Below, one piece after another: positions 54,472 through 64,000 of a stretch of 64,000 nucleotides of DNA. The notes beneath the pieces were generated by a model. The model had not been told where the DNA came from and made no database searches. It saw nothing but the letters and a program-made list of their open reading frames with translations. Each line of letters starts with the position of its first letter. Position 1 is the first letter of the stretch. The stretch is taken from contig NC_065554.1 in assembly GCF_022605725.1 (NCBI RefSeq), positions 14,031,100 to 14,095,099 on the forward strand. The letters are read 5' to 3'. Made by a program: the position numbers and the translations under genes. Origin of the DNA: Anthonomus grandis grandis (taxonomy: Eukaryota; Arthropoda; Insecta; Coleoptera; Curculionidae).

Positions 54472-54628
54472 TTTTGAATTTGTTGTTCAATTGACTGTCC
54501 CTGGTACTTATGCAAGTCTGATCTTGTGATTCCATTTTCAATCCCGGCCAGTTTTAAAAATTTATCTTTTTCCTCGTCCCATATGTAGGTTAGTTTCTTG
54601 CATCTGAAAATTCGAATTTGGTCTAATT
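54472..54628 (-). CDS. P5B ATPase exon: cytosolic N-terminal domain (157 nt)
   Basis: The acceptor after a ten-T tract (TTTTTTTTTTAG) at 54628 is chosen over CAG at 54606 because only it keeps frame with exon 60693. The joined reading (E)LDQIRIFRCKKLTYIW then DEEKDKFLKLAGIENGITRS aligns with the family's QQIRYFTHHSVKYFW block. Donor CAAAA|GTATGA. The intron above it (54629-60692) is 6 kb and full of TE relics. Confidence 0.9.
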
Positions 54629-55262
54629 CTAAAAAAAAAATTCTTGTTGTATTTTGAAATATTGAGGATAATCAGTGTGATCTTATTTTTTGTTTAATTG
54701 AAAAGCTTTTTTAATAACGAAATTTTATAATAAACAATAGTTGAATAGTAAGCATTAAATAAAACTATTTTTTGAGTTAAAAACATAATAAACTTATTTT
54801 TTTATGTTTGACTCTCCAACCATATAGATTAAAAAATGCGGAGATCACTATATTTGTGTCATCTGCATTAAGTCTTACAGTGCCCTAAAGGGAAAGTTTG
54901 TTGATAAAATTTATATACATTAAAAATGATAAACGCCACAGATTGACCACATGAAATACATCCCACTTTCTAGTTTGGAAAAGGTTATTAATATTATTTA
55001 TAATATTAAACTGTTATAGATTTGTTGCATGTCTCTTATAACTTAAGGCACAAGAGCACATATCAGCCCACTAAATATATTTAAAAAAATATAATTAGCT
55101 TTCACCCCAGTGTCACTATTTTTGAAAAAAAACTTAGTAGTAGTAGCAGTAGTAAGGGTGGGGTAGCTAGAGCTCGGCAAGTAGGCCTGAGCAGTCCCTT
55201 TTCGCCAACCCCAGAATCACCCACCCCTACGTCTCCACTCTCAATGCGCGGTCTTCACTGAG
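54629..55262. other. P5B ATPase intron, no feature seen
   Basis: AT-rich intron sequence before the RNase H relic. Nothing recognised. Confidence 0.4.
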
Positions 55263-56260
55263 TCAGCCCGTCCCTTTAATAAAGGCTTGCACGTTGTCCC
55301 AGTCCAGATCTTTAAGATCTTCCCGCTGGAGTGTCGTTGCTCCGAAAATTTTCCTTCTTAGGCGACTCCACCTATCACAGATACCTAGTATGTGGTATGA
55401 AGTTTCCTCCCCTGTACCGCAATTCGGACAGAGTGGGCTTTGTCTTATACCAAGAAGGTGTAGATGCCTGTTTAGACTGTTGTGCCCAGTCAGGATTCCC
55501 ACCAAGTCTTTGATACTTTGTCGGGTCTTTGTTAGCAGTCGCCTTGCTTTAGAGCCGTCATAATCTGGTATCATTTCCTTGGTCTGTCTACATCCTTCTG
55601 TCCTTCTCCAATTCTTCCTTGTTTTTTCCCAGGTCCAATTATTAATTGCCTGGGAGATTTGTTTTTTACCGAGACAAGGTTCGGGGCCTGCGAAGGGGTT
55701 AACGGAACCTTGTCTTGCCAGTTCGTCGGCCCGCTCATTGCCCTCAATACCTTGGTGTCCTGGGACCCACCTCAGTCTCACTTCTTTGTGTGCTGCAAGC
55801 CTTTCCAATGGGTCTATGCATTCCTGGACTAGCGCTGAGCTAGCCCTGGGTTTCTGAATCGCCTTGAGGGCAGCTTGACTATCGGAGTAGATACAAATCC
55901 CCCGTCACCTTCCAATGCCTCTCGTTTGTTCGCTACTTCGAGTATAGCAAACACTTCCGCTTGGAAAACTATGGTGTGTTTCCCTATCGGGAAGGATTCC
56001 CCTGTGTTCGTTTCCATCCTGTACCACTCCGGCTGAATTGGTACCTGAAAACCACTTGGCTCTTTAACTTAGTTCGCCGACCATTCTTCCCTTGTCGGGA
56101 TTTTGACTTGAAAGCCCTTCTTTAACCTTAGTTTGCCACTTTCTGTAGTGCATCTGGATGTTAGAATTGGTATGTTCTTACACATCCTGAGAGCAATGTC
56201 ATATGGCCTTGTCCTAAGTGAACATTGCGCCACCCTCCGCTATCTCTTACTCGCATTGGA
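55263..56260 (-). pseudogene. Non-LTR retrotransposon relic with RNase H domain
   Basis: Minus strand: about 55829-56017 reads GESFPIGKHTIVFQAEVFAI (start of RNase H), and after a frameshift 55263-55808 reads VRLRWVPGHQGIEGNERADE (RNase H end), then a long linker and a CCHC-type motif CPNCGTGEETSYHILGIC. RNase H followed by such a zinc motif is found at the C-terminus of R1/Loa/I-type elements. GC content is clearly higher than the intron around it, so it is younger or from another source. Dead by one frameshift and a stop. Confidence 0.8.
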
Positions 56261-57557
56261 TGTCGCATAATTTAATAAAAGCTCTTATCTTAATCTAGGT
56301 ATAGAAGCCCGAAATAAAACAGCAATCTACTGTAAAGTGTTCCAAGACAAGCCAAATGCGAGAGTAATTTATGTACGGAGTACATATATAGGAATTTAAA
56401 ATCTAACTATTGAAAATAACATAACAATAAGTAAGAAAGTGAAATATATTATTTGGTTAGTTTTCTAAAGAAGGCACTATTTATTGCAAAATACGCGTTG
56501 ACTAGTAAATATTGTAAAACCTTGATGTAGAAATTTCTTATGGTTTTTGTATTTTGCAAGTTAAACCAACAGTCAACTTGCAATGTAAAACCTGCTTGGT
56601 TTAAAGGTAACACCGAAGTTTCGAGCCCTCTAGGATTACCGATTTGCCTTTTTACTTTTCTAACATATGTTTTAATAATATTTATCTCAATTGCCTACCT
56701 TTAGTTTGTCCATCAGCTAACCTAAATGTTAACCCTTTTTTTAAATTGCTTTCCTGATTTGCCTTCAAGCCATCACTAAAATATATTAATTAATTGTTAT
56801 TAACTAAATTGGTCAGACACCAATCAGGTTAATTATAAATGATACAAGTTATTATGAACCGGTATAATTACAAAACTATTATGCGTTTTTTTAATGTAAT
56901 AATTTAAGTTAATATTAACCATTTAAGAGTTATCACTTTTTTTACAAAGTAGCTGCAAGTTTTTCCATTGTAGTTATCCTGAAATATAAAAAAGAGGATT
57001 ATTTTATTACAAAAATAAGTACTTAGATATACAAAGAATAAAAACAATAAAATTAATTTTTTTACGAATTAGTAAAAATAAATGTAAATTATTTATGCAT
57101 ATAGCATTACTATAGATTTTCCGATTAAAATTTAAATATTCAGATAAATTATAAATTAGCAGATCAGCATTTCTAGATAATAACAGGTCTGATCCTAAGT
57201 AAAAATTTTAAGATAGTTTTTATATATGTATGTAGATATTTTTAAATAACTTTTTGTGTACTTGCACCGAATTATCTGCTTTATACTACCTTGTGTTTAG
57301 ATCTAGCATAGATAGAGAATATTAGAATAGTCTTAGATAATAAATAGAAAATTTTTGGATATTACTGTTTCACTTTTCAAATAGTAAGTGGAAATTGAAG
57401 TGGAAGTACAAAATATATCCTCAATAAGTTTTGTTGAATTTTTTTATATACGAATAGGTGAAAATAGGTGAAAATTCCTATATTTCCCCTCACTGATTTT
57501 CTATAATTTCCTATTTTTCCAATTTATTGGCCATAAGTAAATGTTTTTCATACCATA
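56261..57557. other. P5B ATPase intron, no feature seen
   Basis: AT-rich sequence with no coding frame. Nothing recognised before the long-TIR element. Confidence 0.4.
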
Positions 57558-58670
57558 TACAGGGTATTCCAAAAATCAATGATAAGCCAAAAACATGCAA
57601 TAGACCAGGTGCCCAGGAATTCAAAAAATATTTAAAAAATCTATCTTGAGTACTTTAAAAATTATAGGCATTCATAGATAACCGAAAAAAATTGACACCC
57701 ACTGTTCTTTTCAGTACTTTGGTTACAAATTTTTATATTTCTTAACAATTTTTTTTCAATGTAACCCTGAATAACCTTATGATAAATCACACAACTAAAT
57801 TCAAACACAGCTTTTCACACTTTTTAGAAATTACCAGATTTTTGCTTAACTTCTGTTGAAAATTGTGTCTTTTGACCATTATTTTCCAACTTTAACTAAC
57901 TGTCCTGGAAAAGAAAATTACTTCACTGTTTGGTAAGTGATTTCAAAAGTTGGCGTAATTTAGATTTCCAAATGGTAGATTATTGGTTCAATAGAGTGTT
58001 TTTTATACATAGTCAAATGTACACCGCTACTCTAAGCTAAGTTAATAATTATACAGTCAGAAAGTCAAAATCAACGAAATAAAAATTTAGTTAAATCGCA
58101 ACTAATGTTCAAATTGTCTGCCTCTATTTCTGGATACGACGTTTTAAATTGGATTAGTGTACACTTTTTCTTAATTTTAATTTCTCACTTTTTAATTATT
58201 ATTGTTCCCTGTTAATTCAAAATCAAATTTAAATTAAAAACAAATTTATTCACCATGAAGGTAATAAATAATCATATACAAAATTGTAGCATAATAATAT
58301 ACATATGTTGTACAACCTACCAAATACATGATAAATAGGACCATGCCTCGATTATAGAGAACCGTTTACACAGGTTCGTCATAAGATAGAACCTGTGAGG
58401 CATAGCCCTTCAAAAACCTTAAAAGTAAAAAAAAAGATTTTCTTAATTAATCGAGACATGCATGTGTTGAGTATCATATTTAAGCATTTAGGTAAGGCGA
58501 AGCAGGCAGGGGTTCTGGGTATGCAGGAAAGGTAAATTAATTTATATTTATAATAATAATAAGTAGACGGCAATAGAAGATCGAGCGGCTCAGCTCTTTT
58601 AATTTTTAATATATAATGTATTGTTTTTTTGAGAATCAAGCAGTTTATTACAAATATATTTTTTAAATGT

Positions 58671-58712
58671 ATTATGCATTCCGGCTGTGTAAACAGCCAT
58701 CATCAGATACAG
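58671..58712 (-). ncRNA. Hammerhead core, mirror copy with GGAA
   Basis: Minus-strand CTGATGA (58700-58706) with the same stem II as the right arm, but GAAA is changed to GGAA, which should impair it. Confidence 0.6.
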
Positions 58713-58805
58713 AACATTACAAAAAACATATACGTTCACCAAAAAAAAAAGATTTTTTTTTTTTTTTTTTTTTTTTGGTGAACGTATATGTTTTTTGTAA
58801 TGTTC

Positions 58806-58849
58806 TGTATCTGATGATGGCTGTTTACACAGCCGAAATGCATAATACA
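58806..58849 (+). ncRNA. Hammerhead ribozyme, complete minimal Penelope form
   Basis: Stem I TGTAT (58806-58810), CTGATGA (58811-58817), 6-bp stem II GGCTGT/ACAGCC with TTAC loop, GAAA (58835-58838), palindromic stem III TGCA, triplet ATA, stem I return ATACA. Every conserved base and both closed stems are present. This is the best-formed ribozyme of the window. Confidence 0.8.
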
Positions 58850-58943
58850 TTTACCTAAGTGTCCCACATGCATTTTTCTTGGAGATAAAGACTTCCCCTA
58901 TTTGTTATCTTTATATACGCATTCTCCTACAAAATATGGACTT

Positions 58944-59400
58944 CTATTCAACATTTCTAGATCTTTTAAGCCTGTTACAGTGTATTGTTTTAATGATTTT
59001 AATTAATGTTGGCTCATCCAATTGTGTAAAATTTAGGTAAGACCTTGTGTTAAAATGCCTGTTAGCTTTATAAAAATTAAGTTTTTCATTTGAAGTTGTA
59101 TCAGCTGTAGTATTTAAACCTGAAAAATAGTTCCTAAGAGCAGTTGCATTTAAAAACTTGTCTGGTAAGCCAGAATTCCTCTTACAGCCAAGGTTTAATT
59201 TTCTTGCAGCATTCCAAAATTCTCTTTCATGCTTTTGTGACATTGTTTTACCTTTTTGGATAATAGCGGAGCATGTTTATTTATTAAAAATAATATATTC
59301 CTATTAAATATGTCAATCTTTTTATCTATATCGTGTGTATAATATATATTATCCCATGGTAGCTGTTCTGCGGCTAAGTTAAACTGAACCTATCCAACTG
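58944..59400 (-). pseudogene. Non-LTR retrotransposon fragment (EN-RT linker)
   Basis: Minus strand: DNIYYTHDIDKKIDIFN and LINKHAPLLSKKVKQCH near 59270-59370, then EREFWNAARKLNLGCK and LPDKFLNATALRNYFSGLNT. This is the region between endonuclease and RT in Jockey-like elements. Truncated on both sides, inside the long-TIR element. Confidence 0.65.
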
Positions 59401-59405
59401 TACGG

Positions 59406-59618
59406 CTATTCCCTGTTCAGAAATACCCCTACAGGGTAATTAAGACAAGTAGTGACGCAACTTAGGTCCTTGCTATTGCAGTACTTTGCTATCCTCCCTT
59501 TACTACGCATCTTTCTGTATTCGTGTTGATATCGTGTTTTATTTATATTGGCTTTTTTGGATTCCTCATAAATGAAATGCGTGTTAGCATATTCTCGCGC
59601 AGTATAATGATCTGGCAT
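59406..59618 (-). pseudogene. DUF4817-like N-terminus of a Tc1/mariner-like element
   Basis: MPDHYTAREYANTHFIYEES matches the start of DUF4817-type transposases (compare NEMRDMICIYVQV at 30.05 kb). After about 45 residues the frame becomes unrecognisable. A partial inverse copy of the same stretch lies at about 59648-59790. Confidence 0.55.
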
Positions 59619-60692
59619 GGTTCCGTCCAGAAATCAAGTCTAATTAACAAAAAAAGCCAAAATAAATAAAACACGATATTAACACAAATACAGAAAGATG
59701 CGCAGTAAACGGAGGATAGCAAAGTACTGGAGTAGTAAACGTCTTAATTAATGACATAAATTGCGTCACTACCTGTCTTACTTACCTATGGGATAGAAGA
59801 ATAACCTGGCGCCATGTTCACCTAATTTAAATAAATTATTTAAATTTACCTGCTTTATGGGTAACAATAATTAATAAATAGTGAAAAATTAAAATTAAGA
59901 AAAAGTGTACACTAAGCCAATTTAAAACGTCGAATCAGGAATGAAAGCAGACAATTTGAACATTGGTTGCGACCTAAGTAAATTTTAATTAATTTATTTG
60001 GACTGTACGATTATTAACTTATACAATGTACTAAAGAAAAATACACCCCTGTTGATCAGGTACCCTAGCAAATATCTTATCATTTTGAAATCTAGATTAG
60101 ATACACTAAATTTTCTTTTCCAGGACAGTTAATTAAAGTTAGGAAATGATGATCAAAAAACACAAGCTGAACAAAAATCTGATAATTTCTTGAAAATGTA
60201 AATAGGTGTGTTTGAATTTAGTTTTGTAATTTATCCAAGGGTTATTCAGGGTTACATAAAAAAAATTGTTAAGAAATTCACAAATTTGTAACCACAGTAC
60301 TAAAAAGATCAACAGGGGATGTCCATTTTTTTCGGGTTTCTATGATTGCCTAATATTTTAAAAGTACTCAAGATAGATTTTTTTTCAATATTTCTTTAAA
60401 TCCCCGAGCACCTAGTCCGTTTTCGGCTTATCTTTGGCTTTTGAGACACTCTGTATAAATATAATGTGCATTATTTTGCAAAGATTTTCATTTATTCGAA
60501 AATATCTACATAGTATCTAGCATAGATATTTCCACTTAATATCTAGGAGCAGGGCATCGTAGAACTTTAAACCATTTCAAGGTTCTTTTTTCTGTTCTAT
60601 TTTTTATATGCTGTTATCGTTATACTCTTATCTTAGAGGTATTTCCCAAAACATTTCCATTTTAAATGTAGGTAAAAATAATCGGTAAATAC

Positions 60693-60860
60693 CTTTATCA
60701 ATATTTTTTCTGCTATTTTTACGTCGCATTGCCGATGAGTCGCCTTTAAGTGCAGTACCGGGTACCAGTGAAAAATAAGTCTCAATATTCCCAAGGTGAT
60801 CGTATATAGAACCCAGCATATATTGTTTCTCAGCTGACTGAAGACAAACCCTTGAATTTC
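60693..60860 (-). CDS. P5B ATPase exon: N-terminal region (168 nt)
   Basis: Acceptor TATTTTTAG, donor AAAG|GTATTT. It encodes NSRVCLQSAEKQYMLGSIYD, LGNIETYFSLVPGTALKG and RRKNSRKNIDK. It enters needing one base from an upstream exon (2 bases here) and leaves one base that joins AA of exon 54628 to give Glu, keeping the frame into ELDQIRIF. The variable Ser-rich sequence fits the cytosolic stretch after the first hairpin in ATP13A proteins. Confidence 0.75.
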
Positions 60861-61074
60861 CTAAAAATATAAATGTTTAGCCTAATTAAAGGAAAAATTA
60901 AAATGTCATAAAATATGTATATCTTAATTAAGGATTAAAAATATATATACAGTGCATTCACGATAAAAGGAACAAGTTCATTTAAAATTTAGGTATTTTT
61001 TTCTTCTTTTATTTTTTGGAAATATCGAGTATTGTCACTTACTCGTTTTTTAAAATAAAAAAGTTCTTTACAGG

Positions 61075-62140
61075 GTGCCTCAAGTAGAAACTCTGGCCTC
61101 AACATTGATTTTTTAAAATAAAACACTCTCTATATTATGACGGCTTACAATATTCTGAATACTTTTTGTTTAGCAAACCATATACCTAAAGTCCATGGTT
61201 TCAAATCAAATATGACGTGACAGACTAACGAAACTTGAAATTAAAACATAAACATTTATTCTATATTTTTTGCAACGATTATTTAATTTGTTGTTCATTT
61301 GATTCGATGCGTCTTTTGCAATGAAAATTTTGGTTACAGGGTATCTCAAGTAGAAGCTATGACGGCAACATTAATTTCTCATATGATTTCTTCGAAAGTA
61401 AGTAGACCTTATTATTTTCGAACAGTTTCGAATTTTAGAACCTACCTGTTAACGGTTTGTCAGGCATTTGTGCGTATAATTGTCATTTTAGTTGTCATTT
61501 CTCGCATCGTTTTTTAATAAAACGCATTTATCTGACTAAGAACGAATTGAAATATTCATTATGATTGGTTTTGGAGACCGGGTGCGTACACAACAAGAGC
61601 GCTACTTGGACTTTCTACAGTTTAAACTTATCCCTGCTTTAGTTATTTTATTCCTTGATCCACAAGAGGCTGATATACCCAGTAACGAGATATGGTTTCA
61701 ATAAGATGAGGCACCTCCTCACTTTGCCAACGCTGTTCGACAATTTTTCCTGTTAGATGGATTGGACGAAGAGGACCGATTGAGTGGACACCAACTTCAC
61801 ACGATATAACCCTATTAGATTTTTTACTTAGTAAGTCCAAAGTTTATGTAAGAGATATATCAAATAATCTTAATGATTTACAGCAAAACATTCGACAAGA
61901 AATTAGACTCATTGATCCCCAAGTGTTTAAAAATGTGCAATTGGAAGTTAGTTGCCTACTTCAAAAATGCATTGAAGTAAATGGACAATAAATTGAACAA
62001 CAATATAAATTTTTATTTTTTAATGTCGTATGTTTTAGTCGTAAAAATTGACAAACCGCTCATTTTAGGCATATGGTACGCTATACAAAAGCAATTTATT
62101 CTTTTTGTGAGATAAATAAAAAATTATAAGTTTCCTTTCA
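61075..62140 (+). pseudogene. Tc1/mariner-like relic (DUF4817-type) C
   Basis: Catalytic-domain remnants on the plus strand in several frames: DEAPPHFANAVRQFF near 61705, GRRGPIEW near 61765, then DISNNLNDLQQNIRQEIRLI and QVFKNVQLEVSCLLQKCIEV to 61990. ACAGGGTGCCTCAAGTAGAA at 61073-61092 and ACAGGGTATCTCAAGTAGAA at 61336-61355 are two copies of the terminus in the same orientation, and a TTAGGYATATGGT block at 62067 has an inverse at about 61180. Confidence 0.6.
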
Positions 62141-62615
62141 TTTATAATATTAATAAATAATACAATAATTAATAATATTACACTAATTTATTTACACGGT
62201 GTTAGACATCCATTATGTTTTGAATCATTATTAAAAGTTACTGTTCAAAATTAGAGTTTATAAAAATATTTGGATCAGATTGATTCGAATTAAGCAAAGA
62301 TTAAAAAGTCTATTTCATTGTTACCTGATCGTCTGCTAGATAAGTTGCCATTAAAAAAAATGTAGGATTAGCTTTCTAAGTAATAATAGTCTATAATAAC
62401 TCTATAATACTATTTATTGTTATTACACTTAACGTAATAATAATACAACCTTTAAACAAAAGTAATTAGCTTATCTAAAAGTTTTACCTGATCCAATAAA
62501 GTGATATTGAGTATATCATTCTTGTTTCATAAAATCTTTTTTTTAATCTTACGCAAATAAAATAAGCACTCAGTCATAAGAACAAGATTAATAAGGTATT
62601 AAGTAACATACTTAC
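62141..62615. other. Intron where a P5B exon is expected but not found
   Basis: By phase and homology the exon for the first membrane hairpin should lie between 60861 and 62615. Nothing hydrophobic of about 180 bases with splice sites is seen on the minus strand. Two short splice-flanked open stretches (about 62333-62383, reading KANPTFFLMATYLADDQ, and one ending near 62489) have the wrong length or phase. Confidence 0.45.
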
Positions 62616-62716
62616 CATTTGATCGTCTTCGGCAAAATTAATAAACTGAAGCCGGCCATCTTGATTGTAAATCGATTTTTTCTCAACTGGTTTTTCAGTT
62701 GTTGTCAAATTATCAC
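62616..62716 (-). CDS. P5B ATPase exon: N-terminal cytosolic tail (101 nt)
   Basis: Acceptor GATTTTAG, donor ATG|GTAAGT. It encodes DNLTTTEKPVEKKSIYNQDG then RLQFINFAEDDQM. The end resembles the INQGQEDEMEIYGY start of vertebrate ATP13A3, placing it just before the first membrane segment. No in-frame initiator ATG lies in the exon, so translation starts upstream. Two bases in, phase 0 out. Confidence 0.75.
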
Positions 62717-62859
62717 CTAAAATCAAAAATTCATTGTTAAGGCCTATAATATAGTTTTTTTCTATTTTTAGTAATGATACCATTATCAAGTAACTGGAAT
62801 GCAAATATTATGAATAAATATTTTTTTATAAATTTGTTTGATTATATCATGAGGTTTTT

Positions 62860-62920
62860 ACCAAAAAAATTAGCATCATTATTTTATGCAAAAAAAATAA
62901 TGATGCTAATTACTTTTGGT
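62860..62920. repeat. Imperfect hairpin with 16-bp perfect core
   Basis: TTAGCATCATTATTTT at 62870-62885 is the inverse of 62894-62909, with outer ACCAAAA/TTTTGGT also matched. AT-rich, in a 5' intron of the P5B gene. Confidence 0.75.
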
Positions 62921-64000
62921 ATATTTAGGTCTAGTCATTTTTCAATTATGTTATTAGGATCATTAGGGAACACATTCGATTTGCGTAAATTAGGTTTTTA
63001 TATTAAGTTGGATTTAAAAATAACCTGTTAATATTATTATTTGTTAATTTTAGTCTAGGTCAAAAAAAGTACGAAAAATATTGAGATATATACAATATTA
63101 TAATTTAAAACTTGACAAATCGTGTATATCAAGAAGTAAAAAAAAAATTATGAATAGTTTTAAATAATTTTTAGGGAGACAGAATTAAAATTAAAGCAAT
63201 TTTCAAAACACAACAAAATGAGATACATTACAATGTCTTGGAAGCGGGTCTTTAAAATTATTTAAAACTAAAATAACTTGAGAAATATCACAGAATAATC
63301 TCTAGACAACTTCTTATAAATAATAAATATTCATGCTATACCATGCTTCAATGTTGAGAATAAAAGCATTAAAGTAATAAAATATCCAACAATTAAAATA
63401 GGACATAACAAAAGAAGCATAAAAATCTTACCACGAATGGAACAAACCGTCTGAGATCGTAGGAATCGCAAGAAAAAACTAGAGATAAAACATAATTAGT
63501 TACACATGATTTACACATGCAAATCCTGAAGCGGAAAGGGAAGCCTTAATTAAAAATTAAGCTATAGAAAAAACTATATGGAACAGAGACCATATTTAAA
63601 ACTGTAGACTTTGTTGGTCAGCGAAACAGTCTAATTAACTCTTATTAATCTGTACCTTTCTAGCTAAATAAAGAGAACCTTGATAGATATAACATACCGG
63701 CAAAACGTTGATGAAAATTAGTACCTGCATAGTCTAGATCTTGTAGTAGACACAGGAGAGGTAACAATTAAATGCAAAAGCCAATACAAAACCATCGAAA
63801 AATCTTAGCAAAGTCAATCCTAATTTTAGTAGATAGAAGCAAATAATAAAAAAATAAAATAATTTGAAGATAAATCTGGAGTAGATACATCTTTGATGGT
63901 GATTATAATAATTTATAAAAAGATTCTGAAAAAATGCCTGGGTACACATTTCTACTAATAGAGGTCCAGACAGTATGAAATATGTAAATTAAAATTATCA
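62921..64000. other. Upstream region, otherwise no feature seen
   Basis: AT-rich sequence up to the window end. Apart from the candidate 47-nt exon I see no promoter element, CpG-rich stretch or initiator ATG that I can assign to the P5B gene, which probably starts beyond the window. Confidence 0.4.
63432..63478 (-). other. Candidate upstream exon of the P5B ATPase (47 nt)
   Basis: Flanked by acceptor TTTTATCTCTAG and a strong donor GTG|GTAAGA, and phase-compatible (leaves one base, as exon 62716 needs), reading RFLRSQTVCSIRG across the junction. There is no ATG in it, and the family is not conserved here, so it could be 5' UTR or chance. Confidence 0.3.

Larger units (their letters stand above)
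58667..58849. repeat. Head-to-head ribozyme hairpin, ~85-bp arms
   Basis: The left arm (58667 to about 58750) is the inverse of the right arm (about 58775 to 58858), joined by poly-A/poly-T. Both arms contain AGAACATTAC.. and the hammerhead segment. The whole could fold into one long hairpin RNA. Confidence 0.8.
57558..60455. mobile_element. 2.9-kb DNA element with ~600-650-bp terminal inverted repeats
   Basis: The left arm (57560 to about 58218, from CAGGGTATTCCAAAAATC) is the inverse of the right arm (about 59862 to 60453, from CAGAGTGTCTCAAAAGCC), at roughly 80-85% similarity by eye. TA flanks both ends. The interior holds a DUF4817-like N-terminus, so it is probably a Tc1/mariner-like element with secondarily long inverted repeats, invaded by a non-LTR fragment and a Penelope-type ribozyme hairpin. 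Confidence 0.7.

Noticed and set aside
54601..54606. CAG acceptor at 54606 for the P5B exon 54472
   Set aside because: It gives a stop when joined to exon 60693; the acceptor at 54628 keeps the frame and restores family sequence (QIR-F).
62333..62383. Splice-flanked 51-nt open stretch reading KANPTFFLMATYLADDQ
   Set aside because: Length is a multiple of three, so it cannot repair the phase gap between exons 62616 and 60860, and it does not resemble the ATP13A hairpin.
1..64000. CRISPR array, bacterial operon or rRNA genes
   Set aside because: No regular spacer-repeat arrays, Shine-Dalgarno-led operons or rRNA sequence; the intron/exon structure is clearly eukaryotic.

Overview
This is an AT-rich eukaryotic window, almost certainly from an insect. 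The evidence is many small phase-matched exons with GT/AG splice sites, and a crowded mix of insect-type mobile elements (Ty3/gypsy, Penelope-like, non-LTR, piggyBac, pogo/Tigger-like and Tc1/mariner-like with a DUF4817-type N-terminus). No bacterial operons or rRNA genes are seen. Many long open frames start at non-ATG codons or are shadows. The real host genes only appear when short exons are assembled by splice signal and phase.

Two host genes can be supported, both on the minus strand. (1) A P5B-type P-type ATPase (ATP13A2/ATP13A3 family, endolysosomal polyamine/cation transporters) runs from about 62.7 kb down to its stop codon at 32271. I resolve 15 exons, and 13 of the 14 junctions keep the reading frame exactly. 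The catalytic motifs are intact: TGES, PPALP, DKTGT (split by an intron), KGSPE and GDGAND. The exon for the first membrane hairpin, expected between 60860 and 62616, was not found, and the phases on either side differ by one base, so a (3n+1)-nt exon is missing. (2) A novel C2H2 zinc-finger gene runs from at least 19531 down to 5016. It has five phase-compatible exons: an acidic segment, one C2H2 finger, two short linkers and a large last exon with a cysteine cluster and a possible nuclease-like core. Its 5' exons were not found.

Layout. 0-5 kb: pogo/Tigger-like relic and a perfect hairpin. 5-19.5 kb: zinc-finger gene, with relics in its introns (a second pogo-like transposase split by a non-LTR fragment and a ribozyme hairpin, a diverged ~150-bp tandem repeat, a MITE, a 2-kb TIR element, a mariner-like relic). 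19.5-32 kb: intergenic graveyard of non-LTR and DUF4817/mariner relics. 32.3-63 kb: P5B ATPase with TE-loaded introns. The intron 38198-48350 carries a Penelope-like element with an inverted partial copy of itself, and inside it an apparently very young, intact Ty3/gypsy element with visually identical 496-bp LTRs. Other introns hold a piggyBac transposase relic, a 149-bp piggyBac-like MITE, several non-LTR relics and a 2.9-kb element with very long inverted repeats.

The most distinctive material is RNA-like. Hammerhead-ribozyme cores of the minimal Penelope type (CUGAUGA, stem II, GAAA, palindromic 4-nt stem III) occur at several loci and on both strands. In the Penelope-like element the ribozyme lies about 200 bp downstream of a tRNA-Ser-like box A/box B module, which is present at the same place in both copies. 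This suggests a composite of Pol III promoter, ribozyme and Penelope 3' end.
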